The notes beneath the pieces were generated by a model. It was given only the letters and a program-made list of their open reading frames with translations. It was not told the DNA's origin and did not search any database. A DNA stretch of 64,000 nucleotides from Candidatus Accumulibacter aalborgensis (GTDB lineage: Bacteria > Pseudomonadota > Gammaproteobacteria > Burkholderiales > Rhodocyclaceae), in the NCBI RefSeq assembly GCF_900089955.1, contig NZ_FLQX01000145.1, positions 1 through 64,000 on the forward strand, given 5' to 3'. Below, piece by piece: positions 49,316 through 59,016 of this stretch. Each line of letters opens with the position of its first letter. Within the stretch, counting starts at the first letter, position 1. Position numbers and translations under genes: made by a program.

Positions 49316-50380
49316 ATGAGCGAGGGTAAGGGACGGACAATGGCGACCGATTTGGCCGGGGCTGGCGGCAAGATTCTCGCCGGCGGGTTTTCGCAGCGAC
49401 TGGGCCGGCGGCTGACCGAGTGTGTCGCCGCCCTGGCGGCCGTGGAGAAGATTTCCTCGCCGATCATCCCCTCTATCGCCGCCTGGCGCGAACACGAGAA
49501 GATCATCTGGTACGAATATGTAGGCGCGCGCTTTCTCGCCCTTCTCGGCTGCGAGCGGGGGGAAATCGACGAGGTCTTTCGGCAGAGTATCGTCGATCGG
49601 CGGCTTTACCGCTACGCTGAGCGGGAGAGCAAGGTCGAGGAGGAGATCGTCACCCGCGCCGAGTTGCGCGGCCATCAGGCCGGTTTGCGCGAGGAGGTGG
49701 AAAAGGCGGGGGCGGTGGAGTTCGTCTATCAACTGGCCTTGCCGGGGGGAAAGAGGATCTGGCTGAAGGACCAGGCCAACATCGAGGTCTTTGTCGAGGA
49801 CCGGATCTGTCTCTCCATTGGCTGCCTGACCGAGGTCAGCAAGGAGATGGAGCAGAAGGATCTGCTGGAAAAAATCGGCTATTTCGACGAACTGACCAAG
49901 TTGCCTAAACGGACCATCCTCCAACGGATCATCGAGATGAATATCGGTAATCTCCACCGCGGCCACATCAACGATTTCGTCTTTCTGTTGCTCGACCTGG
50001 ATCATTTCAAGGCGGTGAACGACAGCCATGGCCATCAGGCCGGGGACCAGGTTCTGGTCGGCCTGGCGGAGGTGATGCGCGCCACCAAGCGGCATGAGGA
50101 TGAGATCGGCCGCTATGGCGGCGAGGAGTTTTACGGATTCTCCATCGGCGGCCTGAAGAACGGCCTTCAATTCGCCGAGCGCTTACGGCTGGCGGTGGCC
50201 AACACCGATTTCACTTTCAATCAGGAGCGAATCCCGGTCACCGTCTCGATCGGCCTGGTCGCCGCGAGCCAACTGGCGGGGGTAGGGAAAATCAGTGCCG
50301 AGGAGTTGGTGAGGGTAGCCGATCGGCGCTTGTATGCGGCCAAGGAAGAGGGGCGCAATCGGGTGGTCTTTGAAGGCTGA
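49316..50380 (+). CDS. Diguanylate cyclase (GGDEF domain)
   Basis: The 354-residue cytoplasmic protein has an N-terminal helical sensor region of unknown type (1-175) and a GGDEF domain (about 190-354). The active-site motif is RYGGEEF, a functional GGEEF variant, the metal site lies in LLDLDHFKAVNDSHGHQAGD, and an RHED inhibitory site stands five residues before the motif. It should make cyclic di-GMP and be product-inhibited. The ATG at 49316 follows GAGGAGG. Codon style differs from its neighbours, with more CGG, GGG and GAG. It lies next to a tRNA, so acquisition is plausible. It converges on tkt. Confidence 0.9.
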   Translation: MSEGKGRTMATDLAGAGGKILAGGFSQRLGRRLTECVAALAAVEKISSPIIPSIAAWREHEKIIWYEYVGARFLALLGCERGEIDEVFRQSIVDRRLYRYAERESKVEEEIVTRAELRGHQAGLREEVEKAGAVEFVYQLALPGGKRIWLKDQANIEVFVEDRICLSIGCLTEVSKEMEQKDLLEKIGYFDELTKLPKRTILQRIIEMNIGNLHRGHINDFVFLLLDLDHFKAVNDSHGHQAGDQVLVGLAEVMRATKRHEDEIGRYGGEEFYGFSIGGLKNGLQFAERLRLAVANTDFTFNQERIPVTVSIGLVAASQLAGVGKISAEELVRVADRRLYAAKEEGRNRVVFEG

Positions 50381-50466
50381 CCCCCCCGGAATGATCGTCC
50401 TCCTGCCATTGATCGCTGCCGACCGGTACAGGCAGCAGCGCCTAGCCGGCGCCGCCGTTCGGACGA

Positions 50467-52494
50467 TCACTCGAACCCGGCCGCCGGTCCGACAAGGCGA
50501 CGCGCTGCGCTCACGATGCTCGCGACGTTGATGGCGAAGAATTCGTAGAGTTCCGCCGCCGGGGCGGACTCGCCAAAACGGTCGATACCGACCACGGCAC
50601 CGTTGCTGCCGACGTACTTCCACCACAGATCGGGATGTCCGGCTTCGACGGCGACGACCGGCAGTGACGGCGGCAGCACCTCGTGTCGGTAAACCAGCGA
50701 CTGCAGATCGAAGCGACGCGTGCAGGGCATCGACACGACGCGGGCGGCGATCCCTTCCTGCCGCAGAACGGCCTGTGCCTCGACGGCCAGCTTCAGTTCC
50801 GAGCCGGTCCCGATCAGCACGATGGCTGGCGTGCCGCCGTCCGCCTCACCCAGAACATAGCCGCCGCGCCCGATGCTGCCGATTTGTTCGGCGCTCCGCT
50901 GCAGTGCCGGCAGGTTCTGCCGCGAGAGCAGCAAGCACGAGGGGCCGTCCCGCCGTTCGAGCGCCGCGGTCCACGCCACCGCAGTCTCCATGGCGTCCGC
51001 CGGGCGCCAGACATCGAGACCCGGGATCAGGCGCAGCGAAGCTGCATGCTCGATCGGCTGGTGCGTCGGGCCGTCCTCGCCAAGACCGATCGAGTCGTGC
51101 GTATAGACCATCAAGTGACGGAGCTTCATCAGCGCGGCCATGCGAATGGCGTTGCGCGCGTAGTCCGAGAAGACCAGGAAGGTCGCGGTATAGGGAATGA
51201 AACCACCGTGCAAGGCCAGTCCGTTGGCGATCGCCGTCATGCCGAATTCGCGCACGCCATAATTGACGTAATTGCCACCGGCATGGCGATTGGCGGACCG
51301 CGTACCACTCCAGTCGGTCAGGTTCGATCCGGTCAGGTCGGCCGAGCCGCCGAGCAACTCGGGCAACGCCGGAGCGATGGCTTCGATCACGTTCTGCGAA
51401 GCCTTGCGGGTCGCCACAGCGTTCGTCTGAGTGGACAACTGGTCGACCAGGGCGGCGACCCGGTCTTGCCAGTCAGTCGGCAGATCACCCTGCATGCGAC
51501 GTTCAAACTCGGTCGCCAGATCGGGATAGGCGGCACGATAGGATGCGAAAGCCGTGGCCCAGCTTTGCTCGGCGGCTTCTCCCCTGGCCCTTGCATCCCA
51601 GCCACTGCGAACGTCGTCCGGGATTTCGAAGGCGGCAAACGGCCATTCGAGCTGGCGACGGGTATTGGTGACTTCACCGGCACCCAGCGGGGCACCGTGA
51701 ACGTCGTGGCTGCCGCCCTTGTTCGGCGAGCCGTAACCGATCATCGTCTTGCAGCAGATCAGCGTCGGCCGCCCGGTCTGGGTCCTGGCGATGCGAATCG
51801 CCGCCTCGATCGAATCGACATCGTGACCGTCACAACGATGTACCACGCGCCAGCCGTAGGCCTCGAAGCGCTGCGGCGTATCGTCGGCAAACCAGGGTTG
51901 CACGTGGCCGTCGATCGAAATGTCGTTGTCGTCGTAGAAGACGATCAGCTTGGCCAGCGACAGACGGCCGGCCAGCGAACAGACCTCATGCGAAATTCCT
52001 TCCATCAGGCAGCCATCGCCGATAAAGGCGTAGGTGTAGTGGTCGACCACCTTGTGCCCATCGCGGTTGAAGGTCTCGGCGAGCAGACGCTCGGCCAGCG
52101 CCATGCCTACCGCATTGGCCAGACCCTGACCGAGAGGCCCGGTCGTCGTTTCGACGCCGGGAGTCACTCCCAGTTCGGGGTGCCCCGGGGTCTTTGAATG
52201 CAACTGCCGGAAGCGTTTGAGTTCCTCGATCGGCAGGTCGTAACCGGAAAGATGCAGCAGGGCATAGATCAGCATCGACCCGTGCCCGTTGGACAGTACG
52301 AAACGGTCGCGGTCAACCCAGCCGGGATTCGCCGGATTGTGCTTCAGGTGGCGGCGCCAGAGAATTTCGGCGATGTCGGCCATTCCCATCGGCATCCCGG
52401 GGTGTCCGGAGTTGGCCGCCTGGACGGCGTCGATGGCCAGGAAGCGCAGCGCGTTGGCGCAGCGGCGGCGGAACTTGCGGGATTCGGTGGGCAA
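50467..52494 (-). CDS. cbbT: Transketolase (Calvin cycle/pentose phosphate)
   Basis: The 675-residue thiamine diphosphate enzyme exchanges two-carbon units between sugar phosphates. The diphosphate site is in [23 protein letters not shown] and [14 protein letters not shown] lie earlier, the central [19 protein letters not shown] and [19 protein letters not shown] follow, and the C-terminal lobe is complete. The TTG at 52494 is chosen because AAGGAG lies six bases upstream; an ATG at 52551 would start inside a MITE-like repeat. It lies last in the leftward fbp-prk-tkt series, so cbbT is an appropriate name. Confidence 0.94.
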   Translation of the reverse strand: MPTESRKFRRRCANALRFLAIDAVQAANSGHPGMPMGMADIAEILWRRHLKHNPANPGWVDRDRFVLSNGHGSMLIYALLHLSGYDLPIEELKRFRQLHSKTPGHPELGVTPGVETTTGPLGQGLANAVGMALAERLLAETFNRDGHKVVDHYTYAFIGDGCLMEGISHEVCSLAGRLSLAKLIVFYDDNDISIDGHVQPWFADDTPQRFEAYGWRVVHRCDGHDVDSIEAAIRIARTQTGRPTLICCKTMIGYGSPNKGGSHDVHGAPLGAGEVTNTRRQLEWPFAAFEIPDDVRSGWDARARGEAAEQSWATAFASYRAAYPDLATEFERRMQGDLPTDWQDRVAALVDQLSTQTNAVATRKASQNVIEAIAPALPELLGGSADLTGSNLTDWSGTRSANRHAGGNYVNYGVREFGMTAIANGLALHGGFIPYTATFLVFSDYARNAIRMAALMKLRHLMVYTHDSIGLGEDGPTHQPIEHAASLRLIPGLDVWRPADAMETAVAWTAALERRDGPSCLLLSRQNLPALQRSAEQIGSIGRGGYVLGEADGGTPAIVLIGTGSELKLAVEAQAVLRQEGIAARVVSMPCTRRFDLQSLVYRHEVLPPSLPVVAVEAGHPDLWWKYVGSNGAVVGIDRFGESAPAAELYEFFAINVASIVSAARRLVGPAAGFE

Positions 52495-52540
52495 GAAACT
52501 CTCCTTCAAACGGTCATGACTTGGCAAGACACCCGTGATC

Positions 52541-52628
52541 ATGAAAGTCATGACCGTTTCCCTCTCCCCCGACCCCTCTCCCGCAAGCAGGAGAGGGGAG
52601 CTTCGCGAGTCGCTGAGGTGACTTTCAT
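52541..52628 (-). repeat. 88-bp MITE-like dispersed repeat (copy B) between prk and tkt
   Basis: Read on the minus strand this matches the element at 46117-46204 over its whole length, with ATGAAAGTC at both ends in inverted orientation and the same internal palindrome. It lies between prk and tkt, so it forms part of the cbb transcript or a terminator within it. Confidence 0.85.
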
Positions 52629-52677
52629 GGTAACAGGGCGCGGGAACAAGCGTCGCTAGTGGGACTGGCTGGCACCT

Positions 52678-53553
52678 TCAGCGCGCACGGCGCTTCTTGT
52701 CCATCAACTGCATGATCATCGGCGTGAAGATGATCTGCATGGCGAGACCCATCTTGCCGCCAGGGCAGACGATGATGTTCGGCCGCGACATGAAGGAGTT
52801 GTGCAGCATGCTCAGCAGGTAAGGAAAGTCGATGCCCTTCGGGTTGGCAAAACGAATCACCAACATGCTTTCGTCTTGCAAGGGAATATCCTCGGCAATG
52901 AACGGGTTCGAGGTATCGACCGTCGGCACTCGCTGGAAATTGACGTGCGTCTGGGAAAACTGCGGACAGATGTAGTTGATGTAGTCCGGCATTCGCCGCA
53001 GGATCGTGTCCATCACCGCTTCGGTCGAGTAGCCCCGCTGCCCCTTGTCGCGGTGGAGCTTCTGGATCCACTCCAGATTGATGATCGGGACGACACCGAC
53101 GCACAGGTCGACATAACGCCCGACATCGACTGATTCGGTCCTGACGCCGCCATGCAGGCCTTCGTAGAAGAGCAGATCGGTATCGGCCGGGAGATCGGAC
53201 CATTCGGTGAAAGTGCCCGGCGGTGAGCCATACTTCTCCGCTTCGGCGTCGTCGTGAACGTAGTGGCGACTCTTGCCTTGCCCCCTTTCGCCGTATTCGC
53301 GGAACAGACCTTCGAGTTCGGCCAGCAGGTTGGCCTCGGGTCCGAAGTGGCTGAAATGATGGTCACCGGCGAGGCTTTTCTCGGCCATCCTCTCGCGCAT
53401 TTCCAGGCGGTCGTAGCGGTGAAAGCTGTCGCCCTCAATGATCGCGGCGTTGACCTTCTCGCGCCGGAAGATGTGTTGAAAGGCGCGGGTGACCGAGGTC
53501 GTTCCGGCGCCCGAGGAGCCGGTAATCGCGATGACGGGGTTCTTGATCGACAT
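52678..53553 (-). CDS. cbbP: Phosphoribulokinase
   Basis: The 291-residue kinase makes ribulose 1,5-bisphosphate from ribulose 5-phosphate and ATP. The P-loop is GSSGAGTTSVTRAF near residue 12, followed by AIIEGDSFHRYDR, the GKSRHYVHDDAEAEKYG segment, and LFYEGLHGGV with the catalytic-region acidic residue. Length fits the proteobacterial class I enzyme. It follows fbp after 54 bp and precedes tkt. With fbp and tkt it indicates a Calvin cycle; no RuBisCO gene is in the window. Confidence 0.95.
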   Translation of the reverse strand: MSIKNPVIAITGSSGAGTTSVTRAFQHIFRREKVNAAIIEGDSFHRYDRLEMRERMAEKSLAGDHHFSHFGPEANLLAELEGLFREYGERGQGKSRHYVHDDAEAEKYGSPPGTFTEWSDLPADTDLLFYEGLHGGVRTESVDVGRYVDLCVGVVPIINLEWIQKLHRDKGQRGYSTEAVMDTILRRMPDYINYICPQFSQTHVNFQRVPTVDTSNPFIAEDIPLQDESMLVIRFANPKGIDFPYLLSMLHNSFMSRPNIIVCPGGKMGLAMQIIFTPMIMQLMDKKRRAR

Positions 53554-53607
53554 CTGGTGTGCCTCCGTTGCGTAAAAGGGAATGATCGGTCGCTGGCGCC
53601 AGGGCGC

Positions 53608-54690
53608 TCAATCGTCGCGGAACAGGGTGCGCGTCGAAAAGAGCGGCGACCGGAATGGCTGGTCCTCGCCGGTTTCATGTTCCCGGTGATAGCGTTCGAT
53701 GCGTTCGACTTCATCGCGCGAACCGAGTATCACCGGCACCCGCTGGTGCAGGCTGGTCGGTTGTACGTCGAGAATACGTTCGTTGCCGGTCGACGCCAGA
53801 CCGCCGGCCTGACCGACGATCATGGCCATCGGATTGGCTTCATACATCAGACGCAAGCGTCCGGGTCGGGACAAGTCCTTGCTGTCGCGCGGGTACAGGA
53901 AAACGCCTCCGCGCATCAGAATGCGATGGACTTCGGCGACCATCGACGCCACCCAACGCATGTTGAAGTCCGTCTCGCGAACGCCGGTCTTGCCTGCCAG
54001 ACACTCGGCGACGTAGCGCTGAACCGGCTTTTCCCAGAAACGCTCGTTGGAAGCGTTGATCGCAAACTCGCGGGTCTCCGGCGAGATGACCAGATTGGGA
54101 TGGGTCAGCAGAAACTCGCCGATGTTGCGATCGAGCGTAAAACCGTGCGTCCCGTTGCCCACGGTCAGCACGAGCATCGCCGACGGGCCATACAGCGCGT
54201 AGCCGGCGGCAACCTGCCGGCTGCCAGGCTGCAGAAAATCAGCCGCGGTCGGCTCGCCGCCACTGCCATTCTCGGGGCAGCGCAAGACGGAAAATATACT
54301 GCCGACCGACAGGTTGACGTCGATGTTCGACGAACCGTCGAGCGGGTCGAACACCAGCAGGTACTTGCCGCGCGGATTTTCGGCTGGAATCGGGTAGATG
54401 TCGTCCATTTCCTCGGACGCCATGGCAGCCAGGTGGCCACCCCACTCGCAGTGATGAATGAATGCCTGGTTGGCCAGCACATCGAGTTTCTTTTGCGCCT
54501 CGCCCTGCACGTTCTCACTGCCCTGATCGCCGAGCACACCCGCCAGCGAGCCACGCGAGACGCCCTGTGCAATCGCCTTGCAGGAACGAACGACATCGCT
54601 GATGAGCATCGAAAAATCGCCGGCCAGCGCCGGATTCCGGCGCTGCTCCTCGATCAGGAACTTGTTGACATTGGTGCGTCCGCATAGCAT
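53608..54690 (-). CDS. cbbF: Fructose-1,6-bisphosphatase class I
   Basis: The 360-residue enzyme converts fructose 1,6-bisphosphate to fructose 6-phosphate. The metal and phosphate site is [13 protein letters not shown] near residue 115, [12 protein letters not shown] is near the N-terminus, and MLCGRTN starts the protein. It heads the leftward cbb series. The upstream region contains a TTA-N8-TAA LysR-type sequence at 54790-54803. The symbol reflects its location; the gene is also called fbp. Confidence 0.95.
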   Translation of the reverse strand: MLCGRTNVNKFLIEEQRRNPALAGDFSMLISDVVRSCKAIAQGVSRGSLAGVLGDQGSENVQGEAQKKLDVLANQAFIHHCEWGGHLAAMASEEMDDIYPIPAENPRGKYLLVFDPLDGSSNIDVNLSVGSIFSVLRCPENGSGGEPTAADFLQPGSRQVAAGYALYGPSAMLVLTVGNGTHGFTLDRNIGEFLLTHPNLVISPETREFAINASNERFWEKPVQRYVAECLAGKTGVRETDFNMRWVASMVAEVHRILMRGGVFLYPRDSKDLSRPGRLRLMYEANPMAMIVGQAGGLASTGNERILDVQPTSLHQRVPVILGSRDEVERIERYHREHETGEDQPFRSPLFSTRTLFRDD

Positions 54691-54789
54691 GGCGATACTC
54701 CTGGCGATGAAACTCTCGTTGGTCCAAAGATTGACCCGATTCTAGTGCTCTGATGCAAAAACGCTAGTTAAACATATTGTTCATTTTCG

Positions 54790-54808
54790 TTAAGAAAACC
54801 TAATCAAT
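54790..54808. promoter_or_regulatory. Candidate CbbR-binding sequence upstream of cbbF
   Basis: TTA-AGAAAACC-TAA at 54790-54803 fits the TNA-N7/8-TNA form of CbbR sites, and AATCAAT follows at 54802-54808. The latter heptamer is also the half-site at 62195-62201 upstream of cbbR. Function is inferred from sequence only. Confidence 0.4.
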
Positions 54809-54823
54809 AAGAAACACACCATC
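54801..54823. repeat. Direct repeat flanking the restriction-modification module, left copy
   Basis: TAATCAAT-AGAAAC-ACCATC type sequence matches 62194-62217 at 21 of 24 aligned positions in the same orientation. The right copy contains the start of cbbR. The pair encloses the hsd operon. Confidence 0.5.
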
Positions 54824-54928
54824 ATCACTTGCGCTGGCGAAGATAGCGGGTGCTGAACACAGAAACGCGGGAAAACTTCGCCGATGTGGCATGCTTGCAG
54901 GCTGGCATGCCAACCGATAACAGCAATG

Positions 54929-54947
54929 ATCCTAGAAACCTCTGTTG
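54929..54947. repeat. 19-bp inverted repeat, left arm
   Basis: ATCCTAGAAACCTCTGTTG is the exact reverse complement of 55079-55097. The 131 bp between the arms hold two further palindromic stretches of the common CCTTCGACA...GCGAACGG type. Confidence 0.9.
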
Positions 54948-54959
54948 ATGACACGAGAG

Positions 54960-55066
54960 CCCTTCGACACGCCCGCTACGCGGGCTGCTCAGGGCGAACG
55001 GAAGCTCACCCGTTGGGTGAGCCGAAAAAATCCCGTTCGTGCTGAGCCTGTCGAAGCATGAACGGG
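54960..55066. repeat. Palindromic REP-like sequence between inverted repeat arms
   Basis: CCCTTCGACACG and the GCTCAGGGCGAACGG part on the left recur as CCGTTCGTGCTGAGC and CTGTCGAAG on the right. This is a widespread intergenic repeat type in GC-rich bacteria. It lies upstream of hsdM. Confidence 0.7.
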
Positions 55067-55078
55067 ACTTTCCCCCGC

Positions 55079-55097
55079 CAACAGAGGTTTCTAGGAT
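55079..55097. repeat. 19-bp inverted repeat, right arm, overlapping the hsdM start
   Basis: CAACAGAGGTTTCTAGGAT carries the hsdM ribosome site and the first bases of its ATG (55096). It pairs with 54929-54947. Confidence 0.9.
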
Positions 55098-56649
55098 GAT
55101 CGACGACCTCAAGAAGACCCTGTGGGCCACGGCCGACAAGCTGCGAGCCAACATGGACGCGGCTGAATACAAGCACCTGGTCCTCGGCCTGATCTTCGTC
55201 AAGTACATCTCCGACACCTTCGCCGCCCGCCGGGATGAGTTGACCCGGCGCTTTGCCGACACCTCGGACGAATACTTCCTGCACGACGTAGACGACGAAC
55301 TCCTGGCCGAAGAACTGGAAGACCGCGATTACTACAAGGCAGTGAACGTCTTCTGGGTTCCCGAAACCGCCCGCTGGGAGAAGCTGCGCGCTGCCGCCAA
55401 GCAGCCGGACATCGGCAAGCGCATCGACGATGCGCTGACCATCGTCGAAACGGAAAACCCCAGGCTCAAGGGAATCCTCGACAAGCGCTACGCGCGCGCC
55501 CAGTTGCCCGACGGCAAGCTCGGCGAACTGGTCGATCTGGTGTCCACCATCGGCTTCGGCGACGACCCCGGCCAGGCGCGCGACGTGCTCGGGCAGGTCT
55601 ATGAATACTTCCTCGGCCAGTTCGCCAGCGCCGAAGGCAAGAAAGGCGGCCAGTTCTACACGCCGGCCTCCATCGTCAAGACGCTGGTCGCGGTGCTCGC
55701 CCCGCACCACGGCAAGATCTACGACCCCTGCTGCGGCTCCGGCGGCATGTTCGTGCAAAGCGAAAAGTTCATCGAAGCGCACGGCGGCAAGCTGGGCGAC
55801 GTGGCCATCTACGGGCAGGAATCCAACCCGACGACGTGGCGGCTGGCGGCAATGAACCTCGCCATTCGCGGCATCGACTTCAACCTCGGCCGCGAACCCG
55901 CCGACACCTTCACCCGGAACCAGCACCCGGATCTCCGCGCCGATTTCATCCTCGCCAATCCGCCGTTCAACGTCAGCGACTGGTGGCACGGCAGCCTGAC
56001 CGGCGACCCGCGTTGGGAATACGGTGACCCACCCGCCGGCAACGCCAACTACGCCTGGTTGCAGCACATGCTCTACCACCTGAAGCCAACCGGCCGCGCC
56101 GGCATCGTTCTGGCCAATGGCTCGATGAGTTCGAGTCAGAACAGCGAAGGCGAGATCCGCCAAGCGATGGTCGAGGCCGACGTAGTCGAGGTGATGATCG
56201 CCCTCCCCGGCCAGCTCTTCTTCAACACCCAGATCCCCGCCTGTCTGTGGTTCCTCTCCAGGCAGAAAGCTGCCCGTCCGGGGGAAGTGCTGTTCATCGA
56301 CGCCAGGAAGCTGGGCCGCATGATCAGCCGGGTGCAGACGGAGTTTACCGATGAAGTCATCGACCGCATTGCCGGCACCGTCGCTGCCTGGCGTGATGAG
56401 GCGGACGCCGATGACTATGAGGACATCCCTGGCTACTGTCGCAGCGTGAATTTGGCCGAGATCGCCGAACATGGCCACGTCCTTACTCCTGGGCGCTACG
56501 TGGGTGCGGAGGCCGTCGAAGACGATGGTGAGCTCTTCGCCGAGAAGATGCTGAAGCTGACCGAGAAGCTGGGCGAACAGATGGCCAAGGGAGCGGAACT
56601 CGATGCCTTGATCCGGAAGAAGCTGAGGGGGCTGGGGTATGAGTTCTGA
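55096..56649 (+). CDS. hsdM: Type I restriction-modification system methyltransferase subunit HsdM
   Basis: The 517-residue protein is an N6-adenine methyltransferase. An HsdM N-terminal helical domain (1-140) starts [21 protein letters not shown]. The SAM motif is [12 protein letters not shown] near residue 208, preceded by [15 protein letters not shown], and the catalytic NPPF motif is [12 protein letters not shown] near 285. Residues 430-517 form a helical tail that contacts HsdS. The start at 55096 follows AGAGG in the inverted repeat. HsdS begins inside its last codons (11-bp overlap). Confidence 0.96.
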   Translation: MIDDLKKTLWATADKLRANMDAAEYKHLVLGLIFVKYISDTFAARRDELTRRFADTSDEYFLHDVDDELLAEELEDRDYYKAVNVFWVPETARWEKLRAAAKQPDIGKRIDDALTIVETENPRLKGILDKRYARAQLPDGKLGELVDLVSTIGFGDDPGQARDVLGQVYEYFLGQFASAEGKKGGQFYTPASIVKTLVAVLAPHHGKIYDPCCGSGGMFVQSEKFIEAHGGKLGDVAIYGQESNPTTWRLAAMNLAIRGIDFNLGREPADTFTRNQHPDLRADFILANPPFNVSDWWHGSLTGDPRWEYGDPPAGNANYAWLQHMLYHLKPTGRAGIVLANGSMSSSQNSEGEIRQAMVEADVVEVMIALPGQLFFNTQIPACLWFLSRQKAARPGEVLFIDARKLGRMISRVQTEFTDEVIDRIAGTVAAWRDEADADDYEDIPGYCRSVNLAEIAEHGHVLTPGRYVGAEAVEDDGELFAEKMLKLTEKLGEQMAKGAELDALIRKKLRGLGYEF

Positions 56650-57961
56650 GCCTGTTCGGTCACTCCGAGACTTTGTTAGCCTGCAACGCGGTACAACCTA
56701 CAAGGGGAATCTGGTTGGTTTGCCAGGTCCCGTTTTGCTTGGATTGGCATCAATAGAGGCTAATGGCGGGTTCCGTCATGGAGGATTCAAAACATACGGA
56801 GGCGATTGCCCTGAGAAGATTTCGCTGAAATCGAGCGACTTGTATGTGTCGCTAAAGGATGTGACCCAATCAGGAGACTTGCTTGGGTCCGTATCACGGG
56901 TTCCTGCTGAAATTAAATCTGGGCGCCTGACACAAGACACAGTCAAGCTGGTTTTCGACGGCCTCCAGATTAAAAGAGAGTACATCTACTGGCTGCTGAG
57001 AACTCCTAATTATCGTGAATACTGCCGTGGTTGCGGGACCGGCACTACAACACTTGGCTTAGCTCGGGACGACTTCCTCAACTATACCGTCCCCCCTCCA
57101 ACTCCGGCGGACCTTGTGCTAGTGGAGGTACTTGAGGGGGTTGAGAAGCGCATCACCCTCCTGCGTGAAACCAACGCCACTCTCGAAGCCATTGCACAGG
57201 CGCTGTTCAGATCATGGTTCGTCGATTTCGATCCTGTCCACGCCAAGCAGCAAGGGCTTGAACCGGAAGGGATGGACGAGACTACCGCCGCACTATTTCC
57301 TGACAGCTTCGAGGAATCTGAACTTGGCTTGGTGCCACGGGGGTGGCGGGTGGCCCCATTTGGGGATGTCGTCGACAGCGTTGGTGGCGGCACACCTGAC
57401 ACGAAAGAGCCAAGCTATTGGCAACCCGGTGTGTATTGCTGGACGACTCCCAAGGATTTGTCTGGTATTCAAGTCCCGGTATTGCTGACCACCGAACGTA
57501 AAGTCTCAGCCAAGGGATTGGCGAAGGTGAGTTCAGGACTTTTGCCGGCAGGCACGCTTCTGATGTCTTCGCGCGCGCCCATTGGCTATCTTGCCATTAC
57601 GGACATTCCCTTGGCGATCAATCAGGGTTACATCGCCATGCGGCCCAATAGCGAATTACCGCCTCTGTACATGTTGTTTTGGTGTAAGGAGAACATGGAG
57701 GTAATCAAGAGACGAGCCAATGGCTCGACGTTCATGGAAATCAGCAAGAAATCATTCCGCCCAATTCCTGCACTCGTGCCCTCGACGCCAGTGATAGCTG
57801 CGTTTATTGGTATAGCGGGCGCCCTGTTTGAGCGCTTGGTCGAAAATGAGAAACAGGCCCAAACCCTTTCCACCCTCCGCGACACCCTGCTCCCCCGCCT
57901 GATCTCCGGCCAACTGCGCCTACCGGAAGCGGCGGCGATACTTGAGGAGGCGACCGCATGA
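56639..57961 (+). CDS. hsdS: Type I restriction-modification specificity subunit HsdS
   Basis: The 440-residue protein has two target recognition domains, about 5-160 and 230-390, each followed by a conserved helical spacer. The first spacer is [29 protein letters not shown], and the second ends [20 protein letters not shown]. It determines the DNA sequence methylated and cut; the site cannot be read here. The first TRD has markedly lower GC than the rest, as expected from domain exchange. The gene overlaps hsdM by 11 bp and its stop overlaps the next start (ATGA). Confidence 0.93.
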   Translation: MSSEPVRSLRDFVSLQRGTTYKGNLVGLPGPVLLGLASIEANGGFRHGGFKTYGGDCPEKISLKSSDLYVSLKDVTQSGDLLGSVSRVPAEIKSGRLTQDTVKLVFDGLQIKREYIYWLLRTPNYREYCRGCGTGTTTLGLARDDFLNYTVPPPTPADLVLVEVLEGVEKRITLLRETNATLEAIAQALFRSWFVDFDPVHAKQQGLEPEGMDETTAALFPDSFEESELGLVPRGWRVAPFGDVVDSVGGGTPDTKEPSYWQPGVYCWTTPKDLSGIQVPVLLTTERKVSAKGLAKVSSGLLPAGTLLMSSRAPIGYLAITDIPLAINQGYIAMRPNSELPPLYMLFWCKENMEVIKRRANGSTFMEISKKSFRPIPALVPSTPVIAAFIGIAGALFERLVENEKQAQTLSTLRDTLLPRLISGQLRLPEAAAILEEATA

Positions 57962-59016
57962 CACCGACCCCGCCCGCCCTGCCCGAGGGCTACGCCGACT
58001 GGCTAAAGCAACTCAAGAGCGACATCGCCCGCGCCCAGCAGCGCGCTGCGCTGGCGGTCAATGGCGAACTGGTACAACTCTACGGCCGCATCGGCCGCGA
58101 CATTCTGCTGCGGCAGGAGGCGCAGGGCTGGGGGGCGAAAGTGATCGACCGGCTGGCCAATGACCTGAAAGATGCTTTCCCGGACATGCGTGGCTGGTCG
58201 TCCAGCAACCTCAAGTACATGCGGTTTTTCGCCCAGCATTGCCCGGAGGGCCGATTTGGTCAGCAGCCTGCTGACCAATTGCCGTGGTTCCACATTGTGA
58301 CCCTGCTGACCAAACTGGAGACTGCTGCCGACCGTGAATGGTACGCCGGACAGGCGGTGCAGCAGGGCTGGTCGCGCACGACGCTGGAACTGAGCATCAG
58401 GAACCGCCTGCGTCAACGCCAGGGGGCTGCGGTGAGCAATTTCATCGCGCGTTTGCCGTCGCCGGATTCGGCGCTGGCGCATGACACCCTGAAAGACCCG
58501 TATCTGTTCGATTTTCTCGGCCTGGGTGACGACGCGCAGGAGCGCGAGATCGAGTCCGGGCTGATTCGCCACATCACCCGCTTCCTGCTAGAACTGGGCG
58601 CCGGCTTCGCCTTCGTCGGCCGGCAATTCCGGCTCGAAGTAGCTGGTGACGAGTTCTTCATCGACCTGCTCTTCTACCACACTCGCCTGAAACGCTACGT
58701 GGTGGTCGAACTGAAGGCCACCGCTTTCAAGCCGGAACACGCAGGCCAACTCAATTTTTACCTTTCCGCCGTCGATGCACAGATCAAGGCGGAGGACGAC
58801 AAACCGACCATCGGCCTGTTGCTGTGCAAGCAGCAGAACCGACTGGTCGCGGAATACGCGCTGTCCGGCATTGAAAAACCCATCGGCGTGGCCGAATACC
58901 AGTTGCTGCGCGACCTGCCGGAGACTCTGGGGCGCAATCTGCCGAGCATTGCCGAGATTGAAGCGGAATTGGCTGGCGAACTGGGTGAGAGCGGTGAGGT
59001 GAACGAACCGACATGA
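57958..59016 (+). CDS. DUF1016 (YhcG-type) PDDEXK nuclease-family protein
   Basis: The 352-residue protein has an N-terminal DUF1016 helical domain (about 10-160; [14 protein letters not shown] and [14 protein letters not shown] are typical) and a C-terminal PDDEXK-like nuclease domain (about 175-330). The catalytic elements are [12 protein letters not shown] and [23 protein letters not shown]. Members occur within or beside type I restriction systems; their role is unsettled. It is coupled by overlapping starts and stops to hsdS and hsdR, so it is made as part of the system. Confidence 0.9.
   Translation: MTPTPPALPEGYADWLKQLKSDIARAQQRAALAVNGELVQLYGRIGRDILLRQEAQGWGAKVIDRLANDLKDAFPDMRGWSSSNLKYMRFFAQHCPEGRFGQQPADQLPWFHIVTLLTKLETAADREWYAGQAVQQGWSRTTLELSIRNRLRQRQGAAVSNFIARLPSPDSALAHDTLKDPYLFDFLGLGDDAQEREIESGLIRHITRFLLELGAGFAFVGRQFRLEVAGDEFFIDLLFYHTRLKRYVVVELKATAFKPEHAGQLNFYLSAVDAQIKAEDDKPTIGLLLCKQQNRLVAEYALSGIEKPIGVAEYQLLRDLPETLGRNLPSIAEIEAELAGELGESGEVNEPT

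Larger units (their letters stand above)
54691..54928. other. Upstream region of fbp, no gene
   Basis: This AT-rich stretch holds the fbp promoter region and the left direct repeat. Beyond 54830 the sequence is unassigned and leads into the left arm of an inverted repeat at 54929. Confidence 0.5.

Noticed and set aside
54691-54830. AT-rich stretch upstream of fbp as a possible small gene
   Set aside because: No open frame with a ribosome site is present, and regulatory sequence explains it better.
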